This document shows, in pieces, positions 50,619 through 57,599 of a DNA stretch of 64,000 nt. Below the pieces are notes generated by a model, which saw only the letters and a list, made by a program, of their open reading frames with translations, did not search any database and was not told the DNA's origin. A program made the position numbers and the translations under genes. Numbering within the stretch: position 1 is the first letter of the stretch; every line of letters begins with the position of its first letter. This DNA comes from Arthrobacter sp. FW305-BF8 (lineage in GTDB: Bacteria > Actinomycetota > Actinomycetes > Actinomycetales > Micrococcaceae): positions 620,001 to 684,000 of the forward strand of contig NZ_CP084561.1 of NCBI RefSeq assembly GCF_021789315.1, written 5' to 3'.

Positions 50619-51830
50619 TCACTTCCAGAGCCGCTTGGTGGCGAGGCGTGCGCCTTCTCCCAGCGCCTCCAGTTTCGCGACCGCGATCTGCGGGTGCACC
50701 CGGCCGCCGAGGCCGCAGTCGGTGGAGGCGATCACGCTCTCGCGTCCCACGAGCCTCGCGAAGCGTTCGATCCGGTCCGCCACCAGTTCCGGATGCTCCA
50801 CGACGTTGGTCGCGTGCGAGACAACGCCGGGAATGATGACCTTGCCCTCGGGAAGCTTGGTGTCTTCCCACACGCGCCATTCGTGCTCGTGCCGGACATT
50901 GGCTGCCTCGAACGAGTAGCCGCCTGCATTGATCTGCAGGACGGAGCTGATGATGTCGGCAAACGGGATGTCCGTGGTGTGGGGGCCGTGCCAGGATCCC
51001 CAGCAGACATGCAGCCGGATCTGGTCCTGGGGCAGGTCGCGAAGTGCCCAGTTGGTGGCCTCGACCCGGAGCTGGATGAATTTGAGGTAGTCCTCGAGGC
51101 TGGGCTCCGGGTTGATCTGGTCCCAGCTCTCCGCCAGCGACGGGTCATCGAGCTGCACGGTCAGCCCGGCGTCGACGATTGCCTTGTATTCCTCGCGCAT
51201 GGCGTCGGCGCAGGCGTAGACCAGTTCCTCTTCGGTCTTGTAGTAGTCGTTGGCAACCCGTGCGCAGGAGCCGGGCGAAAGCGACGCGACGAAACCCTCG
51301 GTGAGGCCGGCTGCCTGCATGCCGGTCTTGAGGTTGGTGACGTCAGAGGCCACGAGGTCCTGCCCGGTGTAGGTCAGCGGACCGGCGATCTTGGGTTGTG
51401 CCAGGCTCTTCCGGTGGGCGAGGATCCCGGAGGATGGGTCGCTGTAGGCGTCGTTGAACTTCTGCCTGTCCCGGCGGTCGGGGAAGGAGGTCAGGACGAT
51501 GTTGCCAGGTGTGGAACGGTGCACCTCGGCATCGGCCCAGCGGTCCACGTTGGTGGGCTCGAGGCCGCCGAGGCGGGCGAACGAGTAGTTCCACCAGGCA
51601 CCGTAGTCGACGCTGCTGGACATCGCGTGCCCGTATTCGCCGTCGTTGGGGATGTCGATGCCCAGGTCCTTTTGGCGCCGGACGATGTCCACCACCGAGG
51701 TTTCCAGGAGGTCCAGGAACTCCGGCGTGATTCCGTCCGCTTCCTTGGCGGCGTTGGCGGCGATGAGTTCCGGGGTGCGGGGCAGGGATCCGGCGTGTGT
51801 GACGCGGATGTGGTCGGTGTTCAGTGACAT
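50619..51830 (-). CDS. Cobalamin-independent methionine synthase-like protein (MetE C-domain)
   Basis: This 403-residue protein corresponds to the catalytic C-terminal barrel of MetE. The N-terminus RVTHAGSLPRTPEL is typical of the stand-alone forms. Probable zinc ligands are His and Cys in RLHVCWGSWHG near residue 266 and Cys in ASTDCGLGGRVHP near 370. IPNDGEYGH and QLDDPSLAESW also fit. These proteins use small methyl or alkyl donors and thiols; the substrates are unknown. The start codon is directly preceded by a segment that matches the 5' part of a SAM riboswitch (51836-51865), whose sequence also provides the GAGGAG ribosome-binding site. Confidence 0.85.
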   Translation of the reverse strand: MSLNTDHIRVTHAGSLPRTPELIAANAAKEADGITPEFLDLLETSVVDIVRRQKDLGIDIPNDGEYGHAMSSSVDYGAWWNYSFARLGGLEPTNVDRWADAEVHRSTPGNIVLTSFPDRRDRQKFNDAYSDPSSGILAHRKSLAQPKIAGPLTYTGQDLVASDVTNLKTGMQAAGLTEGFVASLSPGSCARVANDYYKTEEELVYACADAMREEYKAIVDAGLTVQLDDPSLAESWDQINPEPSLEDYLKFIQLRVEATNWALRDLPQDQIRLHVCWGSWHGPHTTDIPFADIISSVLQINAGGYSFEAANVRHEHEWRVWEDTKLPEGKVIIPGVVSHATNVVEHPELVADRIERFARLVGRESVIASTDCGLGGRVHPQIAVAKLEALGEGARLATKRLWK

Positions 51831-51835
51831 GGTTG

Positions 51836-51865
51836 GGTCTCCTCGGCCGCTCGCGATGGTTCACT
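51836..51865 (-). promoter_or_regulatory. SAM riboswitch 5' fragment fused to the start of the MetE-like gene
   Basis: On the reverse strand, ACCATCGCGAGCGGCC followed by GAGGAGACC matches the 5' strand of the complete SAM riboswitch at 61030-61160. Aligned over 28 positions there is one substitution and two single-base insertions. The rest of the aptamer is missing: the next bases are CAACC and the ATG. One of the insertions creates the GAGGAG Shine-Dalgarno sequence. Confidence 0.65.
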
Positions 51866-51874
51866 CTCACTCAA

Positions 51875-51890
51875 GTCTCCGGACGGAGAC
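51875..51890. promoter_or_regulatory. 16-bp inverted repeat upstream of the MetE-like gene
   Basis: GTCTCCG-GA-CGGAGAC is a perfect inverted repeat 45 bp upstream of the MetE-like start. It may be an operator or a small leader hairpin. The remaining gap to purA (to 52138, about 250 bp) shows no gene and must include the purA promoter. Confidence 0.4.
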
Positions 51891-52138
51891 AGTGGCAAAT
51901 CGCAGGTGGAATGTGTCGCCGGAATCTGCTGCACGGACGAAACACCAAAAGCCATACTTTTGCCCCGCATCCGCTAAACTTGGGTGGTAAGAGCCCCGGA
52001 ACTCTTGCGTCCCCTCCCCGGCCAGCGCCGCGGGTTCGGACGACGAATTCGGGGCATTCTCATGAACGGCGCCGACCTCCGGTTGAAGCACCTCGGTGAT
52101 CCAGCCGGGCTAGGCCCGAACGAATGGGGGAGGATCCC

Positions 52139-53428
52139 ATGCCAGCAATCGTGATCGTCGGAGCCCAGTGGGGCGACGAAGGAAAAGGTAAGGCCACCGA
52201 CCTGCTTGGCGGCCGCGTCGACTACGTAGTGAAGCCGAACGGCGGCAACAACGCCGGGCACACCGTCGTCGTAGGCGGTGAGAAGTATGAGCTCAAGCTC
52301 CTTCCGGCCGGCATCCTCAGCCCCAACGCCGTCCCCATCATCGGCAACGGCTGCGTCGTCAACCTCGAGGCACTTTTCCAGGAGATCGAAGGCCTCGAAG
52401 CGCGCGGGGCGGACACCTCCAAGCTGCGTGTCTCCGCCAACGCCCACCTCGTGGCCCCGTACCACCAGGTGCTGGACAAGGTCACCGAACGCTTCCTCGG
52501 CAGCCGCGCCATCGGCACCACCGGCCGCGGCATCGGGCCCACCTACATGGACAAGGTTGCCCGCCTCGGCATCCGGGTCCAGGACGTCTTCGACGAGTCC
52601 ATCCTGCGCCAGAAGGTGGAAGGCTCACTGCGCCAGAAGAACGAACTCCTGGTCAAGGTCTATAACCGCCGCAGCATCGAGGTGGAGGAAGTGGTCAGCT
52701 ACTTCCTCTCCTTCGCGGACCGGCTGCGCCCCCTGGTCATCGACAGCACCCTCGTGCTGAACACTGCCCTGGACGAGGGCAAGGTGGTGCTCATGGAGGG
52801 TGGCCAGGCCACGTTCCTCGACGTCGACCACGGCACCTACCCGTTTGTCACCTCCTCGAACCCCACCGCCGGCGGCGCCTCGGTGGGTTCGGGCATCGGT
52901 CCCACCCGCATCTCGCGGTCCATCGGCATCATCAAGGCGTACACCACCCGCGTCGGTGCCGGGCCGTTCCCCACCGAGCTGTTCGACGAGATGGGCGTGT
53001 ACCTGCAGAAGACCGGCGGCGAATTCGGCGTCAACACCGGCCGGCCGCGGCGCTGCGGCTGGTACGACGCCGTCCTGGCCCGCCACGCCTCCCGCGTGAA
53101 CGGCTTCACGGACTACTTCGTCACCAAGCTTGACGTCCTCACCGGCATCGAACAGATCCCGGTGTGCGTGGCCTACGACGTCGACGGCGTCCGGCACGAC
53201 GAGATGCCCATGACCCAGACGGAATTCCACCACGCCAAGCCCATCTTCGAATACTTCGAAGGCTGGACCGAGGACATCACCGGCGCCCGCACGCTGGCTG
53301 ACCTGCCCGAGAACGCCCGCAACTACGTGCTGGCCCTCGAGAAGCTGTCCGGCACTCGGTTCTCCGCGATCGGCGTCGGACCGGACCGCGACCAGACCAT
53401 CGTGGTCAACGACCTGATCAACGACTGA
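52139..53428 (+). CDS. purA: Adenylosuccinate synthetase
   Basis: This encodes 429 residues from the ATG at 52139, 6 bp after GGGGGAGG; an in-frame ATG at 52124 is less well placed. The GTP-binding P-loop VGAQWGDEGKGKATD opens the protein. GTTGRGIGPTYMDK near residue 130 is the IMP-binding signature, and the GDP/aspartate region includes NTGRPRRCGWYDAV near 300. It joins IMP and aspartate in AMP synthesis. The length is standard. A strong terminator follows. Confidence 0.95.
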   Translation: MPAIVIVGAQWGDEGKGKATDLLGGRVDYVVKPNGGNNAGHTVVVGGEKYELKLLPAGILSPNAVPIIGNGCVVNLEALFQEIEGLEARGADTSKLRVSANAHLVAPYHQVLDKVTERFLGSRAIGTTGRGIGPTYMDKVARLGIRVQDVFDESILRQKVEGSLRQKNELLVKVYNRRSIEVEEVVSYFLSFADRLRPLVIDSTLVLNTALDEGKVVLMEGGQATFLDVDHGTYPFVTSSNPTAGGASVGSGIGPTRISRSIGIIKAYTTRVGAGPFPTELFDEMGVYLQKTGGEFGVNTGRPRRCGWYDAVLARHASRVNGFTDYFVTKLDVLTGIEQIPVCVAYDVDGVRHDEMPMTQTEFHHAKPIFEYFEGWTEDITGARTLADLPENARNYVLALEKLSGTRFSAIGVGPDRDQTIVVNDLIND

Positions 53429-53470
53429 CGCCGGAAGCGTCCGGCAACAACAGCTCAAGCAAGCAGTTCC

Positions 53471-53510
53471 CGACGGCGGCGGGTCACCTTACGGTGGCCC
53501 GCCGCCGTCG
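53471..53510 (+). terminator. Terminator after purA
   Basis: CGACGGCGGCGGGTCACC pairs with GGTGGCCCGCCGCCGTCG (one T-G position) around TTAC, followed by TGCTTTCC. Confidence 0.85.
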
Positions 53511-53557
53511 TGCTTTCCGGGAAGAAAAACATCCCGTCTGAAAAAAGTTTCCGGAAC

Positions 53558-53589
53558 CGCGTAACCTGCCGGCCCGCGGCTGCGATTAC
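53558..53589 (+). promoter_or_regulatory. ECF-type promoter upstream of the Pro/Ala-rich gene
   Basis: CGCGTAACC (53558-53566) is followed after exactly 16 bp by CGATTAC (53583-53589). The same two boxes with the same spacing occur at 55665-55696. AAC in the upstream box and CGAT in the downstream box are the general form of ECF promoters. The ECF sigma gene at 54307 is the natural candidate to read it. Confidence 0.65.
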
Positions 53590-53601
53590 GTATATGTAAG
53601 C

Positions 53602-53641
53602 GCCGGGCAGGAGGTTGTCCCCCATCGGCCTCCGGCCCGGC
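53602..53641 (+). ncRNA. Leader hairpin with conserved C-rich loop
   Basis: GCCGGGC and GGAGG pair with CCTCC and GCCCGGC, enclosing the loop segment TTGTCCCCCATC. It begins 13 bp after the CGATTAC box, so it would form the 5' end of the transcript and lies 28 bp before the Pro/Ala-rich gene. The loop is identical in the hairpin at 55709-55748. Confidence 0.55.
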
Positions 53642-53669
53642 CTTCAATCAACCAAAGGATTTTTTTCTG

Positions 53670-54203
53670 ATGAAGAGTGTTAGCAAGACCACCAAGATTG
53701 CTGTTGCAGCCGCCATCGTCGCTGTTGGAGGTTTCTCCGGCATCGGACTGGCCAATGCTGCGCAGGTTTCCAGCTCGCAGCACGCAGAGGTGACCCCCGC
53801 TACGCCCGCCGCCCCGGCCGTTCCCGCCACCCCCGAGGTTCCGGCAGTGCCCGCCGTCCCGGCCGCGCCGGCTACTCCGACGGTTCCTGCCGCCCCGGCC
53901 GCCAAGGCCAAGGCTGCCGGCGAAGCCGCGGACGCAGCCGACGCCGCAGTGGAAGCTGACAAGGACAACGCCAACGCCAACGTCTCCGCCGGTGACAAGG
54001 CTGCAGGCGCCGACGTGACCGCGGCAATCCCCGCTACTCCCGCTGTCCCCGGTGGCGCCGGCGTTCCGGCCACCCCGGCCCTTCCCGCCACCCCGGCCGT
54101 TCCGAACGTTGCGGACCACGTGGCCAAGCCGGCCGCACCGTCCGTCGCTGCAGACGCTGACGTCAAGGCTGACGCTGCTGCCGACCTGCCCGCCGGCAAG
54201 TAG
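53670..54203 (+). CDS. Secreted Pro/Ala-rich low-complexity protein
   Basis: This 177-residue protein has a signal peptide (MKSVSKTTKIAVAAAIVAVGG, cleavage expected near ANA-AQ at about residue 31). The mature part is dominated by Ala, Pro, Val and Thr in short degenerate repeats such as PATPAAPAVPATPEVP and AVPAAPATPTVPAAPA. A charged segment AADAADAAVEADKDNANANV lies in the middle. There is no Cys and no sorting signal. It may extend into or span the cell wall. It stands first in a likely operon with an ECF sigma factor and anti-sigma gene, behind an ECF-type promoter, and may be the output or the sensor of that system. Confidence 0.75.
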   Translation: MKSVSKTTKIAVAAAIVAVGGFSGIGLANAAQVSSSQHAEVTPATPAAPAVPATPEVPAVPAVPAAPATPTVPAAPAAKAKAAGEAADAADAAVEADKDNANANVSAGDKAAGADVTAAIPATPAVPGGAGVPATPALPATPAVPNVADHVAKPAAPSVAADADVKADAAADLPAGK

Positions 54204-54245
54204 TCCACAGCACGCGAAACAGGGCGTTCCCCGAATAGGGGCGTG

Positions 54246-54283
54246 AGGTGTGCGGCGGCTAGGCTTACTACCGCCGCACACCT
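54246..54283 (+). other. Hairpin before the ECF sigma gene
   Basis: AGGTGTGCGGCGG (54246-54258) and CCGCCGCACACCT (54271-54283) are perfect 13-bp complements, 24 bp before the sigma start. There is no T-run. It could reduce read-through from the Pro/Ala-rich gene or hide the sigma ribosome-binding site. Confidence 0.6.
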
Positions 54284-54306
54284 GCAGTAAAGGGAAGGAC
54301 CGCTCC

Positions 54307-54855
54307 TTGGCAGCTCAGCTGACCGACGACGAATTGTCAGCAGCCCTGTCTGGCGACCCTTCCGGCTTCAGCGCTGTCTACAGCATCATTTCGCCCGCAG
54401 TCCTCGGTTATTTCCGGGCCCGCGGGGTGGACGACGCCGAGGCCCTCACGCAGGACGTCTTCGTGGATGTCCTGCCCAAGCTCAGCAATGTCAGGGGCGG
54501 CCACTCCGGGCTGCGGACCTTCATTTTCTCCGTGGCGCACGCCCGGCTCGTGGACTACCACCGCCGGTCCGCGAGAACGCCGCAGCTCACCGAATTCGAC
54601 CCGTTCCTGGATGAGCGCCGGTCGAGTTCCGCCGAGGACGAGGTGCTCGGTTCGCTGGGCGGAATCACTTCTTCACTTGCCATGCTCAATGACGACCAGC
54701 GGGAAGTGCTGGTCCTGCGGATCGTCGCGGACCTTTCGGTGGAACAGGTGGCGGGCATCATGGACAAGACCCCGGGGGCCATCAAACAGCTCCAGCGCCG
54801 AGGGCTCATCGCCCTGCGCGAACTCGTCAAGGAAAAGGACCACGCAGCATCATGA
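54307..54855 (+). CDS. ECF-family RNA polymerase sigma factor (SigD-like)
   Basis: This encodes 182 residues from a TTG start after AAAGGGAAGGAC; no ATG or GTG in frame is well placed. Region 2 spans residues about 20-90 (FSAVYSIISPAVLGYFRARGVDDAEALTQDVFVDVL, then FIFSVAHARLVDYHRR). Region 4 spans about 120-175 (LNDDQREVLVLRIVADLSVEQVAGIMDKTPGAIKQLQRRGLIALRE). Gene order (sigma, then a membrane anti-sigma with a long Pro-rich tail) recalls mycobacterial sigD-rsdA. The stop overlaps the anti-sigma start. It probably recognises the two-box promoter at 53558 and 55665; this is inference. Confidence 0.9.
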   Translation: MAAQLTDDELSAALSGDPSGFSAVYSIISPAVLGYFRARGVDDAEALTQDVFVDVLPKLSNVRGGHSGLRTFIFSVAHARLVDYHRRSARTPQLTEFDPFLDERRSSSAEDEVLGSLGGITSSLAMLNDDQREVLVLRIVADLSVEQVAGIMDKTPGAIKQLQRRGLIALRELVKEKDHAAS

Positions 54856-55628
54856 GTGTCACGCCGGCAGGCCGCGAAGAGGGAGAGATCCAGGCGATCC
54901 TCCTGGATTCCGGGCTCGAAGACGACGCCGATCTCCGCAGGTCCCTCGAAGAACTGCGCGGGCTCGCCCAGGACGCCGCACCCCGACCGCGGGCCGATCT
55001 CGCCGCCCTGCTCGCCCACGGTGCATCCGCTGCAGGCGTACCCGCGTCGGTAGTGCCCGCCCAGGAACCGGCCATGCGACGCGCCGCCTCCAACGTGGCG
55101 AGCCTTGAACTGCACCGCCGCAACCGGCAGCGGCGCATGGGCTTTGTGGTGGGCGCCGCAGTGGTCGGTGCCATGGGACTCGGAGCCGGCGCTGTCGCCG
55201 CATCCAGCGAGGACTTCCGCAACAGCGTGGGCCACACCGTGGTCCGAATCTTCCAGCCGACCAGCGAGACAACCGCGCCGACGCCGGTGCCCACGTCGCC
55301 CGCCGGCATCCCGGCGGCTCCGGCGCCGACTGTTGCTGCACCCAAGCCATCGGTTACCGGAACGGCTGCTTCGCCGTCGGCACCCGCGACGCCCGCCCAG
55401 ACGGATCAGGCTCCCGCGAAGGATTCATCGAACTCCTCGGCGTCAAAGGGTCCTTCCGGCGAGGCCGCAAAGAGCAAGATGCCGACGCCGGGCCGGCCCA
55501 GCCAGCTGCCCACGGTCCCCGGAACCGGCGTGGCTCCCCAGGTTCCGGCGAAGCCGCTGCCGGCAGTGCCCACGCTGCCGGGCGGCATGCCGACCGTTCC
55601 GGCCAAGCCGGTCCCCGGCACGCCCTAA
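54852..55628 (+). CDS. Candidate membrane anti-sigma factor with Pro-rich tail
   Basis: This 258-residue protein is coupled by an ATGA overlap to the sigma gene. Residues about 10-75 are cytoplasmic and acidic/helical (EIQAILLDSGLEDDADLRRSL), the expected sigma-binding part. One membrane segment lies at about 98-118 (MGFVVGAAVVGAMGLGAGAV). The external 135 residues are rich in Pro, Ala, Thr and Ser (AAPAPTVAAPKPS and later PTLPGGMPTVPAK). No ZAS zinc motif (HxxxCxxC) is visible, as in RsdA-type proteins. The tail composition echoes the secreted Pro/Ala-rich protein two genes upstream. Confidence 0.78.
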   Translation: MSVTPAGREEGEIQAILLDSGLEDDADLRRSLEELRGLAQDAAPRPRADLAALLAHGASAAGVPASVVPAQEPAMRRAASNVASLELHRRNRQRRMGFVVGAAVVGAMGLGAGAVAASSEDFRNSVGHTVVRIFQPTSETTAPTPVPTSPAGIPAAPAPTVAAPKPSVTGTAASPSAPATPAQTDQAPAKDSSNSSASKGPSGEAAKSKMPTPGRPSQLPTVPGTGVAPQVPAKPLPAVPTLPGGMPTVPAKPVPGTP

Positions 55629-55664
55629 CGCGGAGCAACCCCCACGGGAAAAAGTTTTGGAATC

Positions 55665-55696
55665 CGCGTAACCCTTTCGGGTTCCCTGTCGATTAC
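55665..55696 (+). promoter_or_regulatory. ECF-type promoter copy 2, downstream of the anti-sigma gene
   Basis: CGCGTAACC (55665-55673), 16 bp, CGATTAC (55690-55696). Upstream AAAAAGTTTTGGAATC also parallels the first copy. No forward-strand gene follows; the next element is a terminator hairpin. Confidence 0.6.
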
Positions 55697-55708
55697 CAAA
55701 GTGAGAGT

Positions 55709-55755
55709 GCCGGGCTGGAACTTGTCCCCCATCAAATTCCAGCCCGGCATTTTTT
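55709..55755 (+). terminator. Hairpin plus T-run with conserved C-rich loop; end of a possible short RNA
   Basis: GCCGGGCTGGAA (55709-55720) and TTCCAGCCCGGC (55737-55748) form a perfect 12-bp stem. The loop contains TTGTCCCCCATC, identical to the leader hairpin at 53615-53626, and six T follow (55750-55755). With the promoter boxes at 55665-55696, transcription could produce an RNA of only about 50 nt. Confidence 0.75.
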
Positions 55756-56250
55756 CTAGGCCAGGACCTGGCGCTTCGAGGAGATCACTCCCGTATCGAA
55801 CCCGGCAAGGTGAAGCCCGCCATGGAAACGTGCGTGCTCGATCTTGACGCAGCGGTCCATCACCACGCTCAGTCCCGCGGCCTCGGCATCCAGCGCCACG
55901 CCCTCGTGCCACGATCCGAGCTGCAACCACAGGGTCTTGGCGCCGGCAGCGACGGCCTCGTCCAGCACGCCGGGCAGGTCATCGTGCTTGCGGAACACGT
56001 CCACGATGTCCGGGCTCTCCGGCAGGTCCGCGAGTGAGGCGTAGGTGGGCTGGCCGAGGATCTCCTTGACCACAGGGTTCACGAAGTACACCTTGTACCG
56101 CGTCGAGGATTGCAGATAGGTGGCCACGAAATAGCTCGCCCGGGACGGCTTGTCCGAGGCGCCCACAATGGCAATCGACTTCGCCTCCCGCAGCAGGTTC
56201 AGACGCTCCGGCGCGGAGGGACCGGCCCAGGTTCTGTCAGTGGTGCTCAT
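55756..56250 (-). CDS. CoA-binding domain protein (YccU-like), copy 1
   Basis: This 164-residue protein is one CoA-binding Rossmann domain: REAKSIAIVGASDKPSRASYFVATYL near residue 25, then YFVNPVVKEILGQPTYASLADL, VDVFRKHDDLPGVLDEAVAAGAKTLWLQLG and VVMDRCVKIEHARF. It resembles the CoA-binding part of succinyl-CoA synthetase. The biochemical role is unknown. The start ATG overlaps the MetY stop, so it is the last gene of the SAM-riboswitch operon. A second member of the family is at 61306, on the other side of the operon. Confidence 0.9.
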   Translation of the reverse strand: MSTTDRTWAGPSAPERLNLLREAKSIAIVGASDKPSRASYFVATYLQSSTRYKVYFVNPVVKEILGQPTYASLADLPESPDIVDVFRKHDDLPGVLDEAVAAGAKTLWLQLGSWHEGVALDAEAAGLSVVMDRCVKIEHARFHGGLHLAGFDTGVISSKRQVLA

Positions 56251-57599
56251 GCCCGTGCTCCAATCGTGCAGGAATCAGCAGGTTCTTCGAGGACGACGGC
56301 GTCATCCGCCGTCGCGCTCTGCGCTTCGGTAAGCGCCTGGTCCAGGTCCCAGAGGATGTCGTCGATGTCCTCCAGGCCAACCGAGATGCGGACCAGGTCT
56401 TCCGGAACGCCGGCGGATTCCAGCTGCTCATCGCTGAGCTGCTGGTGGGTTGTCGAGCCCGGGTGGATCACCAGGGTGCGGGCGTCGCCCACGTTGGCCA
56501 GGTGCGAGGCCAGCTGCAGGGACTCGATGAACTTCTGGCCGGCTGCCCGGCCGCCCTTCACGCCGAAGGAGAACACGGAACCCGGCCCCTGCGGCAGGTA
56601 CTTCCGGGCCCGCTCGAAGTGCGGATGGGAGGGCAGTCCCGAGAAGTTCACGTAGGCCACGCGTTCGTCGGCTTCGAGCCACTCGGCCACAGCCTGGGCG
56701 TTCTTCAGGTGCTCGTCCAGGCGCTGGGGGAGGGTTTCGACGCCCTGCAGCAGCTGGAATGCGGACTGCGGGGAGAGGGCTGGCCCGATGTCGCGCAGCT
56801 GTTCGCAGCGCAGCTTGGTGAGGAACCCGTATTCGCCGAAGTTGCCCCACCAGGACACGTTGCCGTACGAGGCCACAGGTTCGGTCATGGTGGGGAACTT
56901 GCCGTTGCCCCAGTTGAACCGGCCGCTCTCCACGATGACGCCGCCCAGGGTGGTGCCGTGGCCGCCGAGGAACTTCGTGGCGGAGTGGATCACGATGTCC
57001 GCGCCGTGCTCAATCGGCCGCACGAGGTACGGCGTGCTCAAGGTGGCGTCGACGACGAGGGGGATGCCGGCGTCGTGCGCCACCTTTGCCAGGGCCGCCA
57101 GGTCCTGGACCTCGGACGACGGGTTGGCCACCACCTCGACGAAGATGGCCTTGGTGTTCTCCCGGACGGCCGCTGCGTAGTCGGCGGGGTCGGTGCCGGG
57201 GACGAACGTGGTGTCCACGCCGAAACGGCGCAGGGTCACGTCGAGCTGGGTGACCGTGCCGCCGTAGAGCTGGGATGCCGCGACGATGTGGTCACCGGCC
57301 TGGGTGAGGGCGGCGAAGGTGATGAACTCCGCGGCCATGCCCGACGACGTCGCAACAGCGCCGATGCCACCCTCCAGCGAGGCGATGCGCTCCTCGAACG
57401 CGGCCACCGTCGGGTTGCCGATGCGGGAGTAGATGTTGCCGTACTTCTGCAGCGCGAAAAGGTTGGCGGCATCCTGGGTGTCCTTGAATACGAAGGACGT
57501 GGTCTGGTAAATCGGAACGGCACGGGCGCCGTGCTCGGCGTCGGGAGTGCCGCCGGCATGCAGGGCGCGGGTGCGGAATCCGAATTTGCGGTCAGCCAC
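56247..57599 (-). CDS. metY: O-acetylhomoserine sulfhydrylase (aminocarboxypropyltransferase)
   Basis: This 450-residue PLP enzyme of the Cys/Met metabolism family starts MADRKFGFRTRALHAGGTPD. It has the substrate region YSRIGNPTVAAFEERIASLEGG near residue 55. The PLP Lys is in DIVIHSATKFLGGHGTTLGGVIVE near residue 208, and the C-terminal SVGLEDIDDILWDLDQAL is typical. It makes homocysteine and acetate from O-acetylhomoserine and sulfide. It shares one base with the SfnG stop codon. Control by the upstream SAM riboswitch fits a methionine biosynthesis gene. Confidence 0.93.
   Translation of the reverse strand: MADRKFGFRTRALHAGGTPDAEHGARAVPIYQTTSFVFKDTQDAANLFALQKYGNIYSRIGNPTVAAFEERIASLEGGIGAVATSSGMAAEFITFAALTQAGDHIVAASQLYGGTVTQLDVTLRRFGVDTTFVPGTDPADYAAAVRENTKAIFVEVVANPSSEVQDLAALAKVAHDAGIPLVVDATLSTPYLVRPIEHGADIVIHSATKFLGGHGTTLGGVIVESGRFNWGNGKFPTMTEPVASYGNVSWWGNFGEYGFLTKLRCEQLRDIGPALSPQSAFQLLQGVETLPQRLDEHLKNAQAVAEWLEADERVAYVNFSGLPSHPHFERARKYLPQGPGSVFSFGVKGGRAAGQKFIESLQLASHLANVGDARTLVIHPGSTTHQQLSDEQLESAGVPEDLVRISVGLEDIDDILWDLDQALTEAQSATADDAVVLEEPADSCTIGARA

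Noticed and set aside
53602..55748. 6C RNA family membership of the C-rich-loop hairpins
   Set aside because: Each site has a single hairpin with five C rather than two hairpins with six or more, so the family assignment is not supported.
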